A DNA stretch of 64,000 bases, from assembly GCA_022606135.1 (NCBI GenBank), contig JABYQN010000015.1, positions 1-64,000 of the forward strand, in the 5' to 3' direction. The DNA is from Fomes fomentarius. Lineage: Eukaryota; Basidiomycota; Agaricomycetes; Polyporales; Polyporaceae. Below, piece by piece: positions 26,816-37,885 of the stretch (the first letter of the stretch is position 1; each line of letters opens with the position of its first letter). A program made the translations under genes and the position numbers. The notes under the pieces are model-generated. The model was not told where the DNA came from. It saw only the letters and a program-made list of their open reading frames with translations, and did not search any database.

Positions 26816-27190
26816 TGGCGCACGCCGAGAGGCATCCACCGTGTGCGATGGTCCTGTGAACTAGAACTTTCAATGCTCATGAACAGTGCTGTCGGGTTGT
26901 CCGACTTCCTTTGTCCTACCTTCCTGTGTCAGCTTCTATTAGAGTTTTGAACACTTCTACGCCTGACGGTATGTCTGTTATTGATGCTTTCGCATTTGAT
27001 ATGCATTTATTTGCTAGTTCTGTCCACGCCAGCCTCGTGTTCATGTGCTCGTCTCGATCTACTGTTTCTGCCCTCGACCATCAATCTCGAAGGAGTCACG
27101 TATGAGAACAAACAGCCAATCGACTCCATCCGACTAGTACTGTGACCCTCGTTCTCGTGCGCTTCATTTATATCCTTCCTTCCTCCCCAG
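26816..27190. other. Spacer with relic flank of the PalI unit
   Basis: No gene is seen. From about 27020 on, the sequence ('cacgccagcctcgtgttcatg', 'ccaatcgactccatccgact') is shared with the regions just before the relics at 35863 and 45168, so it is the left part of the duplicated module. Confidence 0.5.
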
Positions 27191-28321
27191 CAACCGGAGT
27201 GACGCTCGTCGCATTCTCGTACGTCACAGTCATCGTCACGCACCTCGCCTTGCTTGTCACCTCCTTCGCCTACCTCATTTCATCGCCTTTCTGATCAACT
27301 TCGCGCTCTATGCCTCTGTCAAGCACGAGGTTGGCAAGCTGAGCGACGTAGCGTCCAATACCCTCTCCTTTTGTCCTATGTTCTTCCTTCCTGGAGGTGC
27401 TCTGTTACCACTGTCACATACTATCGCACTATGCATGACCGTTGATGGCTGCGTTCGGCACCCTGGCGTCGCCGGCATGCCACCGTATGGCATACGCACC
27501 CCATTTGACGGTTCTTTTATTTGCCCTCTCGGCCACTGTCTAGGTGGGACTATCTCACCTAGCCTGCCGTCCTATGGCAGCATCGACAGAGCTTGAGATG
27601 AGCTTCTTTGCCAGATGCGCTCGATGTCGTTGACGAACCGCCTCGTCAGTCGCACAGCGCAGACGCGACCAGCTTGGTGCATCCCGGATTCCTGCCCGTG
27701 CCTGCCCGTCAACATGATGGGCAGAATGCTACTGAATAACGACTCGTTACGCACGTGGTCGATATATGCGTGTATCTGTCTTCATATACAACAGAGCAGG
27801 CCCGGGCATGCTGCGACCCAGCCGGTCATGCATTCTGTCCCCGTCCAACATTCAGCGCCGCACTGTTCTTGTCACCATTCATAATCTAAATTGCATACAC
27901 AACACATAACTAGGACTCACCGACTGTCGCAGGGGCTACGAGCCGACAGTACAATGAGTCTCCTTGCATAGTGGTCATCATTATGCATGCACAATGCACC
28001 ATTCGTCCCTCTGTTTCGTCGATTGGCTGGGATATTTGTTCAGATCCAGGTGCGAGATCAGAGAGTGGGTACTTGCTTCCATACCGATGATGTTAGGGGC
28101 GGTACAGCGTCGCACACGGACGTGCACCGAGTTCTGTCGCAAGAGCCCATATCGTGCGAGTACTACCCTTGCAGGTCAAACATCAATTGCCGCACATATC
28201 TTCCGATGACCGAGCTGGCGGTGCATGCGATGTTATCATCGAACATTCTGGGCGCCGCAAGGACGACGCTACGAGCTACTCGTATCCGTCGACGGACCAC
28301 TCCCGGCGGAACTATGTCTGA
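27191..28321 (+). pseudogene. PalI-like gene relic 2
   Basis: This copies the exon 4 to exon 5 part of the gene at 25053. It begins after an intact acceptor with a match to ATGVTLVAF, and continues through a helix and a segment matching KHEVxKLSxVASNT near 27340. The rest of the old intron follows, with the exon 5 tail (ATSYSYP..DHSRRNYV) near 28255-28321. A short deletion near 27215-27220 and frame breaks prevent translation. Exons 1-3 are absent. Confidence 0.8.
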
Positions 28322-28429
28322 TAGTGCCTATCGAGAAGTGTCCACTAGGGTCCAGTGGTGCTGCGATTATAGCACAGCTCTGTGGGTTTGTCGGGCTTCC
28401 TTCGGCCTACTTATCCGCTTCAGCATTGT

Positions 28430-28763
28430 TTGTAGTAGCTTATGAACACCGTGAGGACAACTCGCGGGAATGTCTGGCAATGCTTCGTATTTCAGATACA
28501 TGTACACGTCCGTCCCCTGGGAATAGGCGCATTTTATCCAAGCACACTGCAATCTGCGCCGAAGAACCGGCGAATGGATTGCGCTAGGCACTACCCGGTC
28601 TGGACATTCAAGTTGCCAATGGCAAGAACGTGTACGGTCAGTTGTCACTGCATTCAACACCTGAATTGATACCCGAGACGTCTTTAGGCTTGGACAGAGA
28701 CACTACATCATTTTATGTGGAATTGACGGTGAGCACGATGAACCGCGCGACGACCTCTCTATT
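28430..28763 (+). repeat. Spacer block J, copy 1 (upstream of HET 2)
   Basis: This block recurs before each downstream HET locus: near 37010-37370, 45710-46000, and again at 63590-63740. Shared landmarks include 'gcatttgcgccgaagagccgg'-like and 'ctggacat..gt.agtcagttgtc'-like strings. It has no open frame in common between copies. Confidence 0.6.
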
Positions 28764-28772
28764 CCAGAGCTC

Positions 28773-29379
28773 TAGTCTCGTCCCCATCCCTCAGTTCTTG
28801 ACGCTCGTTCCTCACATTTCGGGCTCGGCAAAGGGTGTCGTTACATCAGTCACAGCACGTGATCTCGGTCGCCTCGGTCAACTTGAACACTCCCTTCTGT
28901 GCATTGTATCGCATTTTTTAAGGGCCCCAAGCAAGCTTTGGACGGACCATGAGACATTTTTTGGCATATTTCTGGGTCAGTGTACTTGAAATCGACCATG
29001 GGCAGAACAACGATACCAACCACTGACTATGGGGCGCCTATGCCGTCTCTTGCTCCCTGACATCACTGTGTACCCCGTTGATCGGAATTCCTTCCCATTG
29101 TCACTTAAAGTGGAACTAAACTTTGATACACCCTTGCAGGCCCTCATCCCCTCGAATTGAGGGCTTGGAGTGTCCAAAGGAAAGGATCGAGTGTCACGCG
29201 TGGTCGGACCTGTCACGACAGCCCTAGCCGACGTTCTACAAGGACAACTCCAGCGCTCACCAACCTTGCGTGCGAAACTTCAAGATGTGCTCTGATCGGC
29301 TATTGAACTCCGCTGTCTCGAGTATCGCGCGGGTTGTGAGCGATGGAGTTGTCCTGTAGAATATCAGGAGCCGGGGTTA
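28773..29379. mobile_element. 607-bp insertion with 9-bp direct repeats
   Basis: The block before HET 3 reads straight through 'ttccagagttcgagccctca', whereas here the same site is split. The 9-mer ccagagctc occurs at 28764-28772 and again at 29380-29388, with 607 bp of unrelated DNA between. This is what a transposon with a 9-bp target duplication leaves behind. No transposase is encoded and the ends are at best weakly inverted. A 26-bp hairpin arm pair lies near its right end. Confidence 0.6.
29234..29361. repeat. Hairpin: 26-bp inverted repeat with 75-nt loop
   Basis: Positions 29234-29260 and 29336-29361 are reverse complements apart from one mismatch and one extra base (core: aggacaactcca against tggagttgtcct). 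It lies inside the 607-bp insertion, near its right border. Confidence 0.8.
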
Positions 29380-29677
29380 CCAGAGCTCGAGCCCTCATGC
29401 AGGCCTCATGCCATGTGTCGAAGCGGCTCCGCAGATTTAAATACTTGGCGATACATCATCATGCATGCCCGTGGATTGTCCATCGGCGAGCATCGGAGTT
29501 TGCCACCATGTGGTGGAGGCTGCCAGGGACTTCTATTTCGAACGCAAGGACTCCGTTTGGTTTCAACGTTCCGCTCGTTCCCAGCGTGACAGTCAACAGC
29601 CCCGGAAAAGAAGGGCACGCGGTATCTGACCGGGACCGCCGTCCACCCACTCTCACTCCGCCGTCTCGTCCCCTACG

Positions 29678-29738
29678 GTGAGTTCGTCTCTCGGTGTCCA
29701 CGGATGAATGTCCGTTGTCTCTGACATCGCTCATACAG
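29678..29738 (+). other. 5' UTR intron 1 of HET 2
   Basis: Donor gtgagtt after 'cgtcccctacg' and acceptor catacag. The same intron, at the same place and with similar ends, precedes HET 3 (37681-37741) and HET 4 (46253-46315). A second 5' UTR intron follows at 29815-29876, ending cag just 8 nt before the start codon. Confidence 0.65.
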
Positions 29739-29884
29739 AATCCTTCACGCCATATACCGCTCATCTATACTCCCTGTGTATCCGATCCTCTGGTACTCGC
29801 CGTCCCCACTCGAGTGAGTTTGAATTTTCGGTTTTTTGCCATTGACGCGAGCATGCTGTATGTCGGACAATTTCAGCGTTCACC

Positions 29885-31774
29885 ATGTGGCTTCTACGAG
29901 CCAAGGAAGCAACACTGGAGCACTTCGTCTCGCCCGAGCACGTCCCACCCCACAGATACCGGACGGGATGTCGCGCATACGCGATCCTCTCACACGTGTG
30001 GGGAAAGAAGGAGCAGACGTTCCAGGACATCCAGGCACTTCCTTTCAAGTGCGCTCCTGGCCAGACCCCTCGCGACATCGCATCCGAGAAGATCAGGAAG
30101 GCCTGCGAGCTCGCAGAGGAGAAAGGCTATGAATGGATCTGGATCGATACCTGCTGCATCGACAAGTCGAGTAGTACAGAGCTCTCCGAGGCGATCAACT
30201 CCATGTTCCGCTACTACTCCCTTGCGGGAGAGTGTTTCGCGTATCTGGAGGACGTCTCGAGCGATGACGGCCCGATGCCCGCGGTCCAGTTCAAGAAGAG
30301 CAAGTGGCATACCCGGGGGTGGACGCTGCAAGAGCTCATTGCCCCACAACAAGTAACCTTTCTCTCGAGCTCCTGGACGTACATGGGTCGCAAATCCTAC
30401 AATGCACGCGTAGTAGAAGAAGCCACGGGAGTACCAGTGGATGTCCTCAGGTTTCAGATGCAGATGAAGGAGTTCAGCATTGCCCAGCGCATGTCGTGGG
30501 CGGCCAGACGGGTCACTACGCGCGAGGAAGACGAGGCATACTGCCTGCTGGGAATCTTTGATATCAACATGCCGCCGTTGTATGGTGAGGGCAGGAAGGC
30601 GTTCCGGCGGCTGCAAGAGGAGATCATGCGACAGTCTCCGGACACGACACTCTTCGCTTGGGGACCGCGCTGCACATGGGATGAACTGGCTCACCTTCGG
30701 GTCGAAGATCCGGCTAGCTGCGAGGACCCCGATTATCACCTCTTTGCAACCTCTCCGTCGTCGTTTCGTGAATGCTCTCAGCTTCGCTTCGTCAATCCTA
30801 TGAAGTGCTTGAGACAACTTTCCGGCACCGTTTGTGTTTTTTTTTTGAATTGTAGTGTGCATGCTCATGACATACTACATCCACAGGAGCACGGATACAT
30901 ATCGTTTACTAGCACACCCCACGGTGTGTCGACGGAGATCCCCATAATTACACATGAAGAGCAACGTTTAGGCCATTTGGGATGGGTTGAGGAGAGGACA
31001 TTTCTGCTTCTACCTCTCCAACCGTTACTCTCCGGCGAGGACAAGGTTCACAGGATCGGTGTGCCTCTCGTAGGTGCCGGACAAATCCATTTCCCACATG
31101 TTGTCTACGCACCCACCTCCTTGAACGACGCGATGCTCCAGAAATCCGCTACGGCAGACTGGAGCAAGGTTTACCTGGCATATGACAGTGTAGCTCCTAC
31201 TACGAAGGCCGGAGACACATCGGTGTTCCACTCGGTGTTCCCTGTCCCAGAGCGCCCCTCATTTGCTCAGTTCTACTCTCCCTTCCACTTTGATCCTCGG
31301 CATCTAGCACAACATCCCATGCTCGCCTTGGGAAGCCATTCTTCCGGATCACTAGAACACCATGTCACATGGACAGGTGATCCTCCACTCACTCTCCCAG
31401 TCGACGTTTCTAGTTCGGATTCCGGCTCCAAGCGGAAGGTTGCCTCACTGTATATTCGCCTTGGCATCTGTACCCGGTCCTCACCAGTACCAGGTTCCCA
31501 GCAGGTCACACACTGGGCACGTCTAGCAGTACCCTACCGTCTGGGCAACGTCCCTGAAGAGTTGAGAGTCGAGCACGACTGCTCCGATGATCACATATCG
31601 AGCTGGCCCCGTCGCGCGCGGACATTTGGTTGCAAGGATACTGCGAGTTCAAGATTCCAGGTTACTTTATCGTTTACGCCATTCGAACGGGATCAGAAGC
31701 GCACCCTCGTGCTACGACTTGACGCAAAGCGCGTAGACGCATTTGATAACGACTGCATTTACAAGGTCGTGTGA
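29885..31774 (+). CDS. HET-domain protein, open copy (HET 2)
   Basis: Predicted intracellular incompatibility or immune-type protein, 629 aa, with one coding exon. The HET domain spans about residues 30-240: AYAILSHVWG (31-40), YEWIWIDTCCID (82-93), the hallmark RGWTLQELIAP (144-154), and TTREEDEAYCLLGIFDINMP (211-230) followed by LYGEGRKAFRRLQEEI. A separate C-terminal domain of about 370 residues is rich in beta-type sequence and ends near VTLSFTPFERDQKRTLVLRL. HET domains are cell-death inducers in fungal non-self recognition. The start is fixed because ATG-TGG follows a conserved 5' UTR intron acceptor in three paralogues. Around 30837 a run of ten T changes the local protein sequence compared with HET 3. 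HET 3's acidic tail is missing here. Confidence 0.93.
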   Translation: MWLLRAKEATLEHFVSPEHVPPHRYRTGCRAYAILSHVWGKKEQTFQDIQALPFKCAPGQTPRDIASEKIRKACELAEEKGYEWIWIDTCCIDKSSSTELSEAINSMFRYYSLAGECFAYLEDVSSDDGPMPAVQFKKSKWHTRGWTLQELIAPQQVTFLSSSWTYMGRKSYNARVVEEATGVPVDVLRFQMQMKEFSIAQRMSWAARRVTTREEDEAYCLLGIFDINMPPLYGEGRKAFRRLQEEIMRQSPDTTLFAWGPRCTWDELAHLRVEDPASCEDPDYHLFATSPSSFRECSQLRFVNPMKCLRQLSGTVCVFFLNCSVHAHDILHPQEHGYISFTSTPHGVSTEIPIITHEEQRLGHLGWVEERTFLLLPLQPLLSGEDKVHRIGVPLVGAGQIHFPHVVYAPTSLNDAMLQKSATADWSKVYLAYDSVAPTTKAGDTSVFHSVFPVPERPSFAQFYSPFHFDPRHLAQHPMLALGSHSSGSLEHHVTWTGDPPLTLPVDVSSSDSGSKRKVASLYIRLGICTRSSPVPGSQQVTHWARLAVPYRLGNVPEELRVEHDCSDDHISSWPRRARTFGCKDTASSRFQVTLSFTPFERDQKRTLVLRLDAKRVDAFDNDCIYKVV

Positions 31775-31959
31775 GCAATGACCTTCGTCGCGCAACGCGA
31801 GAAGCAGCACGCACGCACTTGAAAAGAAGCAAGATGCACCGGTGAAGAAGTGATGCCTAGTGCGTACAGTATTGCACAACGGAATGCACGTAGCCTGACC
31901 GTCGTTCCAGCGAACGATACACGATCCCAGTTTCTTTCGCGTTTCGTGGTTAATTTCAT

Positions 31960-33870
31960 TTTACGTTTACTATGCACCCACATCCTGGTACCGTAGCAAC
32001 AGTTCGGCCCCCTTCCCGAAGTCGCGTCCCTGTTTCGACCCTTCCGTGCCAATCTCTCATACTTCGCGATACTGTAATTGAACATTGAACTCGAGCTGTA
32101 CATGGCAACTGCGATCACTGATATGTAACCCATACGCACCCCTCTATGACCTGCCGTGGTGGTCGCACGCCGAAGTTCAGCGCCGCCAGCACGATTCGAC
32201 ACAATTCCAACGACGTGCAAGCAACTGAAAGCGCCGCAAGTTGAAGCGAACGCGCTGGCCCATCCCGACACACCGAGCGTAGGAGCGACAAGAGATGTAG
32301 TCCACGCAAGCTCTGATCACTCCAAGGCGTAGTCGGTTGTGCGGACATGAAGCGGGGATAGCGTTCGCCAGAGGGACTCGGGGGGCAATTCCCACGTTTT
32401 CCAGGCTTGCCGCCCTAAAAAAATGAGTTTCCGTGCCATGTGTCCGCCCATCCTGGCATCCAGCGTGTGGAACAGAACTCGCGGAACAGTGCAAGTGCGC
32501 TCCAGGCACGGCGCGAGGGTCCTCATGAGCGATACGAAACCGGCCTGCGGTGTGCTGTGTGGTGCACGAAGTCCCAAATGAAGTCTACCGTCCGAAGCGT
32601 CTTATTAATGTCGGAATTCATGCACGGTCATCAACGGTCTCGGAGAGAAGCACATACCAATCAACGGACACCAAAACCACGCCTGTGTCCTCGCGTCGAG
32701 GCCAGTGTATGGATCAGACAGGCGAGCGGCCGCTGAGGGGAAAGGGGACGATTCTTGGATCTCCGATGTTCGCATCCGCGCATACCGCCCTGCAGCCGTC
32801 ACTGCTGGCTCCGATTGCGCTGATCTCGCGTGCATTGAACAGGAGCGGATGCGCTATTGTTGCGTGAGGCGGTGGACTGAAAGGGCAACTCCGTAGAGTC
32901 GCCTAACTTACTGATTTCATGGGTCATCGCTCCTAGATGCCAAATTTCCGCTATGCGAGGTTTCTGAGGCTTCGTCCTCTAATATCCGCGGCGGGAAGTC
33001 CGCAAACTGTTCAGGGATAGGAACGCGAGTCGGGGCAGTTGATACGGACTCTCGACGCGGCGACAGCACTGGATATCGGATGAACAGGGTCAGTCAGGGC
33101 CAACGCGAGGTTCAGATGCGTAGAGTGAATACGTCACACACTGAACAGTGGGGCATTCGCAACATTAACGATGATATGATCAATCACACAAGGTCCAACA
33201 GGACTTCCGACTAGGAACGTCATCAACTTCGTGGTTCATGCAATCAGCGACTCGCTCACGGAATTACAAGGGCGCGGTAGTGTGCGGTCCGCACATTGAT
33301 TGAGCTCTTTTGCGCCCGCAGTGCGGCAAAGCGTGCGATAGAGGCCATGGAGGGTAGACAGAAGACGATCCTCTGGTACTATCATGTGGGCCATAGAATG
33401 TCCTAAGCGATGGTCAGCAATCGTACGGAGAGAGGAGCCGTAGACGGATGCCTGCGACCACCTTGTAGACTCTAGAAGGCTGTCGTATTCAGCTAGCTGA
33501 GAGTCAGTTATGGCAAAATACAGGAGACCTGACCTTGAAGTAGTGTCACCAAGGCAACCATTGGCCTGGTGTACTGAGATGGATGGCCCTACAAGATCGT
33601 GTGGCGGCAAGCGCAATAGACAGTGGTCGGATGTAGCATCACCGCTCAGTGCTCGTGTTGTCAATGGGACGGCCGTATAGCAGTACTCACCAGTGTCCGT
33701 GTCCCTCGACAAGCCAGCTGGACTTCTGTATCCCTGCCTCAAGACTATTGAGACTGGAGTACTTTAGGTACATGAGAGAGCAGGGCTTAGTGTCGCATGA
33801 GACTGCTCCTCAAGAGTGTAAGAAGGCTCCAGGATTATTAGACTTGGCTGCCTGAGAGTGCGAGTCAAAA
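31960..33870. repeat. R1 repeat, copy a
   Basis: A roughly 2-kb block follows each downstream HET locus: here, at 40560-42470, and at 47250-48908 plus 52628-52760; an inverted piece lies at 56020-56830. Strong landmarks are 'tctcatacttcgcgatactg', 'gaacgcgctggcc.atcccgac', 'gttggctccgatcgcgctg'-like strings and 'ccccgcagtgcggcaaa'. Read on minus, several copies share peptide traces such as CTSLELCRIVLAALN and TPQPxFxIAHEDP, suggesting an old gene, but every copy is broken. I do not recognise the protein. Confidence 0.7.
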
Positions 33871-35862
33871 GACGCTGTCTGACTAGCGCCCATTCGAAGG
33901 CGGCCAGTTGTCACGCATTACGCGTCATCTCCGGTCAACACCGGGCCGACCGCTTGACTGGGAACTTAGTCTCACTCGAATTCGAACCCTGCCTGTTCTG
34001 GTCTGTGAGTCTTCGATCTCTGTCTGGCCTGCCTTCTATCATTCAGCACCCATCCCATATGCCGTCCATCTGCGGTCCTGAGATCCCTCTCCCCTTCCTA
34101 TCTTGCTACCTTCACCTGCAAAGCATCGCTCATGTTTCCCCACGGCGTTCGTTTACCTGGGCGTGTTCGCGGTCGACATTCGAATTGTGCCTTTGTCAAG
34201 TCAGAGGTAAGCCCCTCCTTTCCACCTCTCCCTTGCCTCTTGTATTCGTCCTTCCTCTACATCTTTGGGTTGGGTTCTTGCAACTTAGCGTGTTGGATGG
34301 CGCACAAGACGCGTATATACATCGGAGCAGCATAGATGTATCGCACGAATGTCGTCCTGTCCCAGTTCCTACTTATTGCGTTCGAGCCAGTCGTCGACAC
34401 ATGATGTACGAATGCGACCTGACGATGTCTCGCGGTGCGGTTCCAATCTCCTGACGCCGCAAGAGACGCCGAGTGTTCGCTTTGGCTAAGACGTTACTGT
34501 CTGTTCTCATATCTATGTCACCTGACGAGCAGATCAACCAGTCTGTCACCAGGGCGTCGAGAGTGCGTATCTCTATATGAGCTCGCTTGGACGCAGCGAT
34601 CTCTGCAAAAACCACAGACTCTCGAGTAGTACTGCTGTAGGGATGTTTGTCGTTGGCAAGCGCGTTGCCTCGTTCTCACAGATCTCTGACAAGTTTCTTG
34701 AGGATGCATGCGGCGCTCTGGCATCTGCAGGACGCTGCAAAGTCCACTTTCTACTGGGTCGAACAAATCCATTGAAGGTCAACGGACTATAGGTCTCGCA
34801 TGTACCAACCGCCGTGGTCTGGCGCTTGATTGTCATTGATGCATTCTGTTCTGGGATCGTGTCGGGAGAGACGCACTGGCTGCGGCAGCGAGTACGTACG
34901 GCATTGCACGTGCGGTACTGTTGTGTTCACATGAAGCGATCCCGCGAGCAGCTTGAACTCTCCGTGCACGGCCATTCACTGGTTAACACCCGAGGAAATA
35001 TGGAGCAGTCTGCGACTGTCTGACACTCGTCAGTCGCGACCCACCCGAAATGCCCCTAGGATGACGGTGGGTCAAGGCACCCTGCGCTCCGCCAAAGACA
35101 ATTATGGAGCGGTTCATCGATAAGTGCCGCAGTGGCATGCCGCACGCGCGTGTGAAGGGCCCTAGGAGGACGATCTTACCCACTGAGCCCTATCCCAGGC
35201 AATAACGGCGCATTCAGATGGCCAGCACGAACACGAGTCCGTTGTGCGTGTTGATTATTGAATGCTCGTCCCCAGACTTCCCACTTCTCAAATATCGTTG
35301 ACACCGGACAGTGTAGCTTCTACACTACGTATGTGACAGCGTAGGAATAGGCATCCATCCAGGACCTCGAGGGTTGATGGCCACCTGTCGGCTGTTTGAC
35401 ACCTTCTCCCGGGGTTGAAGGTTCTATTGACACCGATTCCTCGTCGAAGTACTGCGCAACCTTGACATCCTCTGTATTTGCCTCGTGTGATGTCCACCAT
35501 GCAATGCAATCCTGTTTCGCACCGATTCGGCTCGGGATGGGCATGTGGTTTGTGCACAACGTTCCAACGTTCTTTTCATCTCGACTCTCGGGATGCACAG
35601 GCTACTTCTTGTACTGCAAGTACAGCCTCGACGGCGCCACGTCGCACTTTGTGCGCCTCGCGTCCTGCTTTCTGAGTGCACGTTGGTTCTGTCCACCCAC
35701 AGCCTTGCTCATGTGCTCGTCTCGAGCTCTACCTTATGAATCTGCCCTTCAATTATCCTTACAGAAGAAATCATGCCTGAGAATACATAGCCAATCGACG
35801 CCACCCGCCTGCGACCCTCGTTCTCGTTTGTTCCATTCATGTCGTTCGCTCCTCCTCCGCAG
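33871..35862. other. Module junction between R1 copy a and PalI relic 3
   Basis: No gene is supported. The part at 33900-34010 ('catctccggtcaacaccggg', 'gccgaccgcttg') recurs near 42730-42770, 52950-53010 and 59300-59400. A small plus frame at 34577-34792 (71 codons, starting at an ATG) has no recognisable motif. From 35590 the sequence matches the left flank of the other PalI relics ('cctcgacggcgccac'). Confidence 0.45.
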
Positions 35863-36945
35863 CCGGGATGACGTTCCTACTCTCGCTCTCTTCGCACGTC
35901 ATCGTCACACTCCTCGCCTTGCTCGTCACCTTCCTTGTCGTCCACCTCACCCTCATCGCGCTCTATGCCTTCGTCAAGCACGAGGTCCGAAAGCAGAGCG
36001 GTGTGGCGTCCAATACTGTGAGAGCCTCCCCTTCTATCTTCTTTCCTTTCTTCCTTGAGACGATCACAGACATGTCGCACTACGCATGACCGTCGGAGGC
36101 TGTGTTCGGCAGTATGGCATGCGACCATATGGTGTACGCACCCCGTTCGACGGCCCTTCGTTCATCTGGAACCCCTCTCGGCTATGCAGGTGTGTCTCTT
36201 TCGCCCAGCCTGCCTTCGGATGGCAGCATTGATGAAGAATCACAGATGAGCGCCCTCCCTTGAGCATGTTGTTGATGTACCACCTCGCCAGTCGTACAGC
36301 GCAGACGTCACCAGCTCGGCGCATCCGAGATTCCTGCCTGGTCCTGCCATAAACATGACGGGCAGAACGCTACTATACGACGGTCTGCCATAGTGGTCGA
36401 TATATGTGTATCTGTCCTCGCAGGCCTGTACATGTTACGACTCAGCGGGTCATGCGTTCAGTCCTCGTCCGACATTCTGCACCGCACTGTTCGTAACACC
36501 GTTCGTAATCTCATACACAACTTAACTAGGACCCAAAGAGAGCGACTGTCGCCGGGGCCACGACAATGACTCTCCTTGCGTAACGGTCATGATGATCATG
36601 CATGCGCAAGTCACCCTTTGCCCCTCTAATTCGTTAATTGGCTCCAGACCCCCGGTGCGAGGATGAGAGTGGGCACCTTCCGCACCGATGATGCTTGGCC
36701 CGGGATCGGTACAGCATCACACACGGACGTGCACCGAGTTCCGTCCCAAGAGCCCACATGATCGATAGGTAAGATCGTGCGTGTACTACCCTGGCAGGTC
36801 AAATATGCATTGCCGCACATATCGTCCGATGCCCGAGCTGGCGGTGCATGCGATGTTATTGCCGAACGCTCCTCCACTTCTCGGCGCTACTAATTACTCG
36901 TATTCCTTGAAGGACCGCTCCCAGCGGAACTACAGTCACATAGCG
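35863..36945 (+). pseudogene. PalI-like gene relic 3
   Basis: This begins after an intact acceptor (cctccgcag) with a fairly open exon 4 remnant: MTFLLSLSSHVIVTLLALLVTFL, broken by a small in-frame deletion, then LIALYAFVKHEVRKQSGVASNT. The long-intron remnant follows, with an exon 5 tail (TNYSYSLKDRSQRNY) near 36890-36940. The first hydrophobic strand of exon 5 is lost and exons 1-3 are absent. It matches relics 2 and 4 in arrangement. Confidence 0.8.
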
Positions 36946-37009
36946 TCTGCCGAGAAGCGTCCACCAGGCTCCGGCGTATGAGCTTATAGAACAGCTCTGT
37001 CCGGCTGCC

Positions 37010-37370
37010 CTCATCCTACCCGCTTCAGCGTGTAGAAGACTGTGAACACGAGGACAACTTGCGGTATGGCTGCCAACGCTGGCAATGCTTCGTATCCGAG
37101 ATACATGTACACGTTTCCTCTGGACATCACAGCAAAGACGCGCTTTTCATCCACGCACACTGCATTTGCGCCGAAGAGCCGGCGAGTGGATCGCTCTAGG
37201 CACCTCGGTCTGGACATAATCGGCGAGAACGTGCCCGGTGAATTGTCCGAAAGCACCATTGGATTCAACACAGGAACTGATACTCGATACGTCTTTCTTT
37301 GACAGAGGATACTACATTGTATGCGGAATGAACGGTGAGTGCAGCGAACCGCGCGATAGCCTCTCTGTTC
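37010..37370 (+). repeat. Spacer block J, copy 2 (upstream of HET 3)
   Basis: Homologous to 28430-28763. It continues without the 607-bp insertion into 'ttccagagttcgagccctca' and then the HET 3 promoter. Confidence 0.6.
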
Positions 37371-37610
37371 CAGAGTTCGAGCCCTCACGCATGCCTCATG
37401 CTATGGGTGGAAGCACTGAGCTCCGCAAATTCAATTGCTTTCAAGGTGATCCACGAGATGTGTGCCCATGGACTGTCCACCCGCCTGCATCGTAGTTGTT
37501 CACCATGTGGTGGCTGGCAAGGCTTCGACTTCGAACGCAAGGACTTCATTAAGCTCAACACTCGACGCTCGCTCCCGGCGTGGCAGTCAACAGCGCCGGA
37601 ATGGAGGCTG

Positions 37611-37619
37611 GTATATAAA
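37611..37619 (+). promoter_or_regulatory. TATA box of HET 3
   Basis: The string tatataaaa is followed by 'actgggaccgccgtcc', which is also present before HET 2 ('ccgggaccgccgtcc') and HET 4 ('cgggaccgctg'). HET 4 has a poorer tatataga and HET 2 has no TATA-like string at this place. Confidence 0.6.
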
Positions 37620-37885
37620 ACACTGGGACCGCCGTCCGCCTAGCTCCCTCCAACCTCACTCCGACGTTCCGTCCCCTACGGTGAGGTTCTCTCTCGACCT
37701 CCACGGATGAACCATCCTTGTCTCTGACATCGTTCATCTAGAGTTCTACACGTCATCTAGGGTCCATCCATTCTCCTTGTGTATCCGAATCTCTTAGTCC
37801 TCAACGTCCGTGAGTTCGAATTTCCGAATATTTGCCATCATGATTGACGCGAGTACGCCTCATGTCCGACATAACAGCGTTCACC

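Noticed and set aside
28773..29379. The 607-bp insertion as a deletion derivative of the MULE at 48909
   Set aside because: The target duplication length agrees, but its ends do not resemble the 101-bp terminal repeats of that element.
29990..30868. A 292-codon minus-strand open frame
   Set aside because: It is antisense to the HET domain of HET 2 and has no motif. A similar shadow occurs in HET 3.
37862..37885. ATG at 37862 as the HET 3 start
   Set aside because: It lies inside a 5' UTR intron shared with HET 2, and the ATG-TGG at 37886 is the start conserved in three copies.
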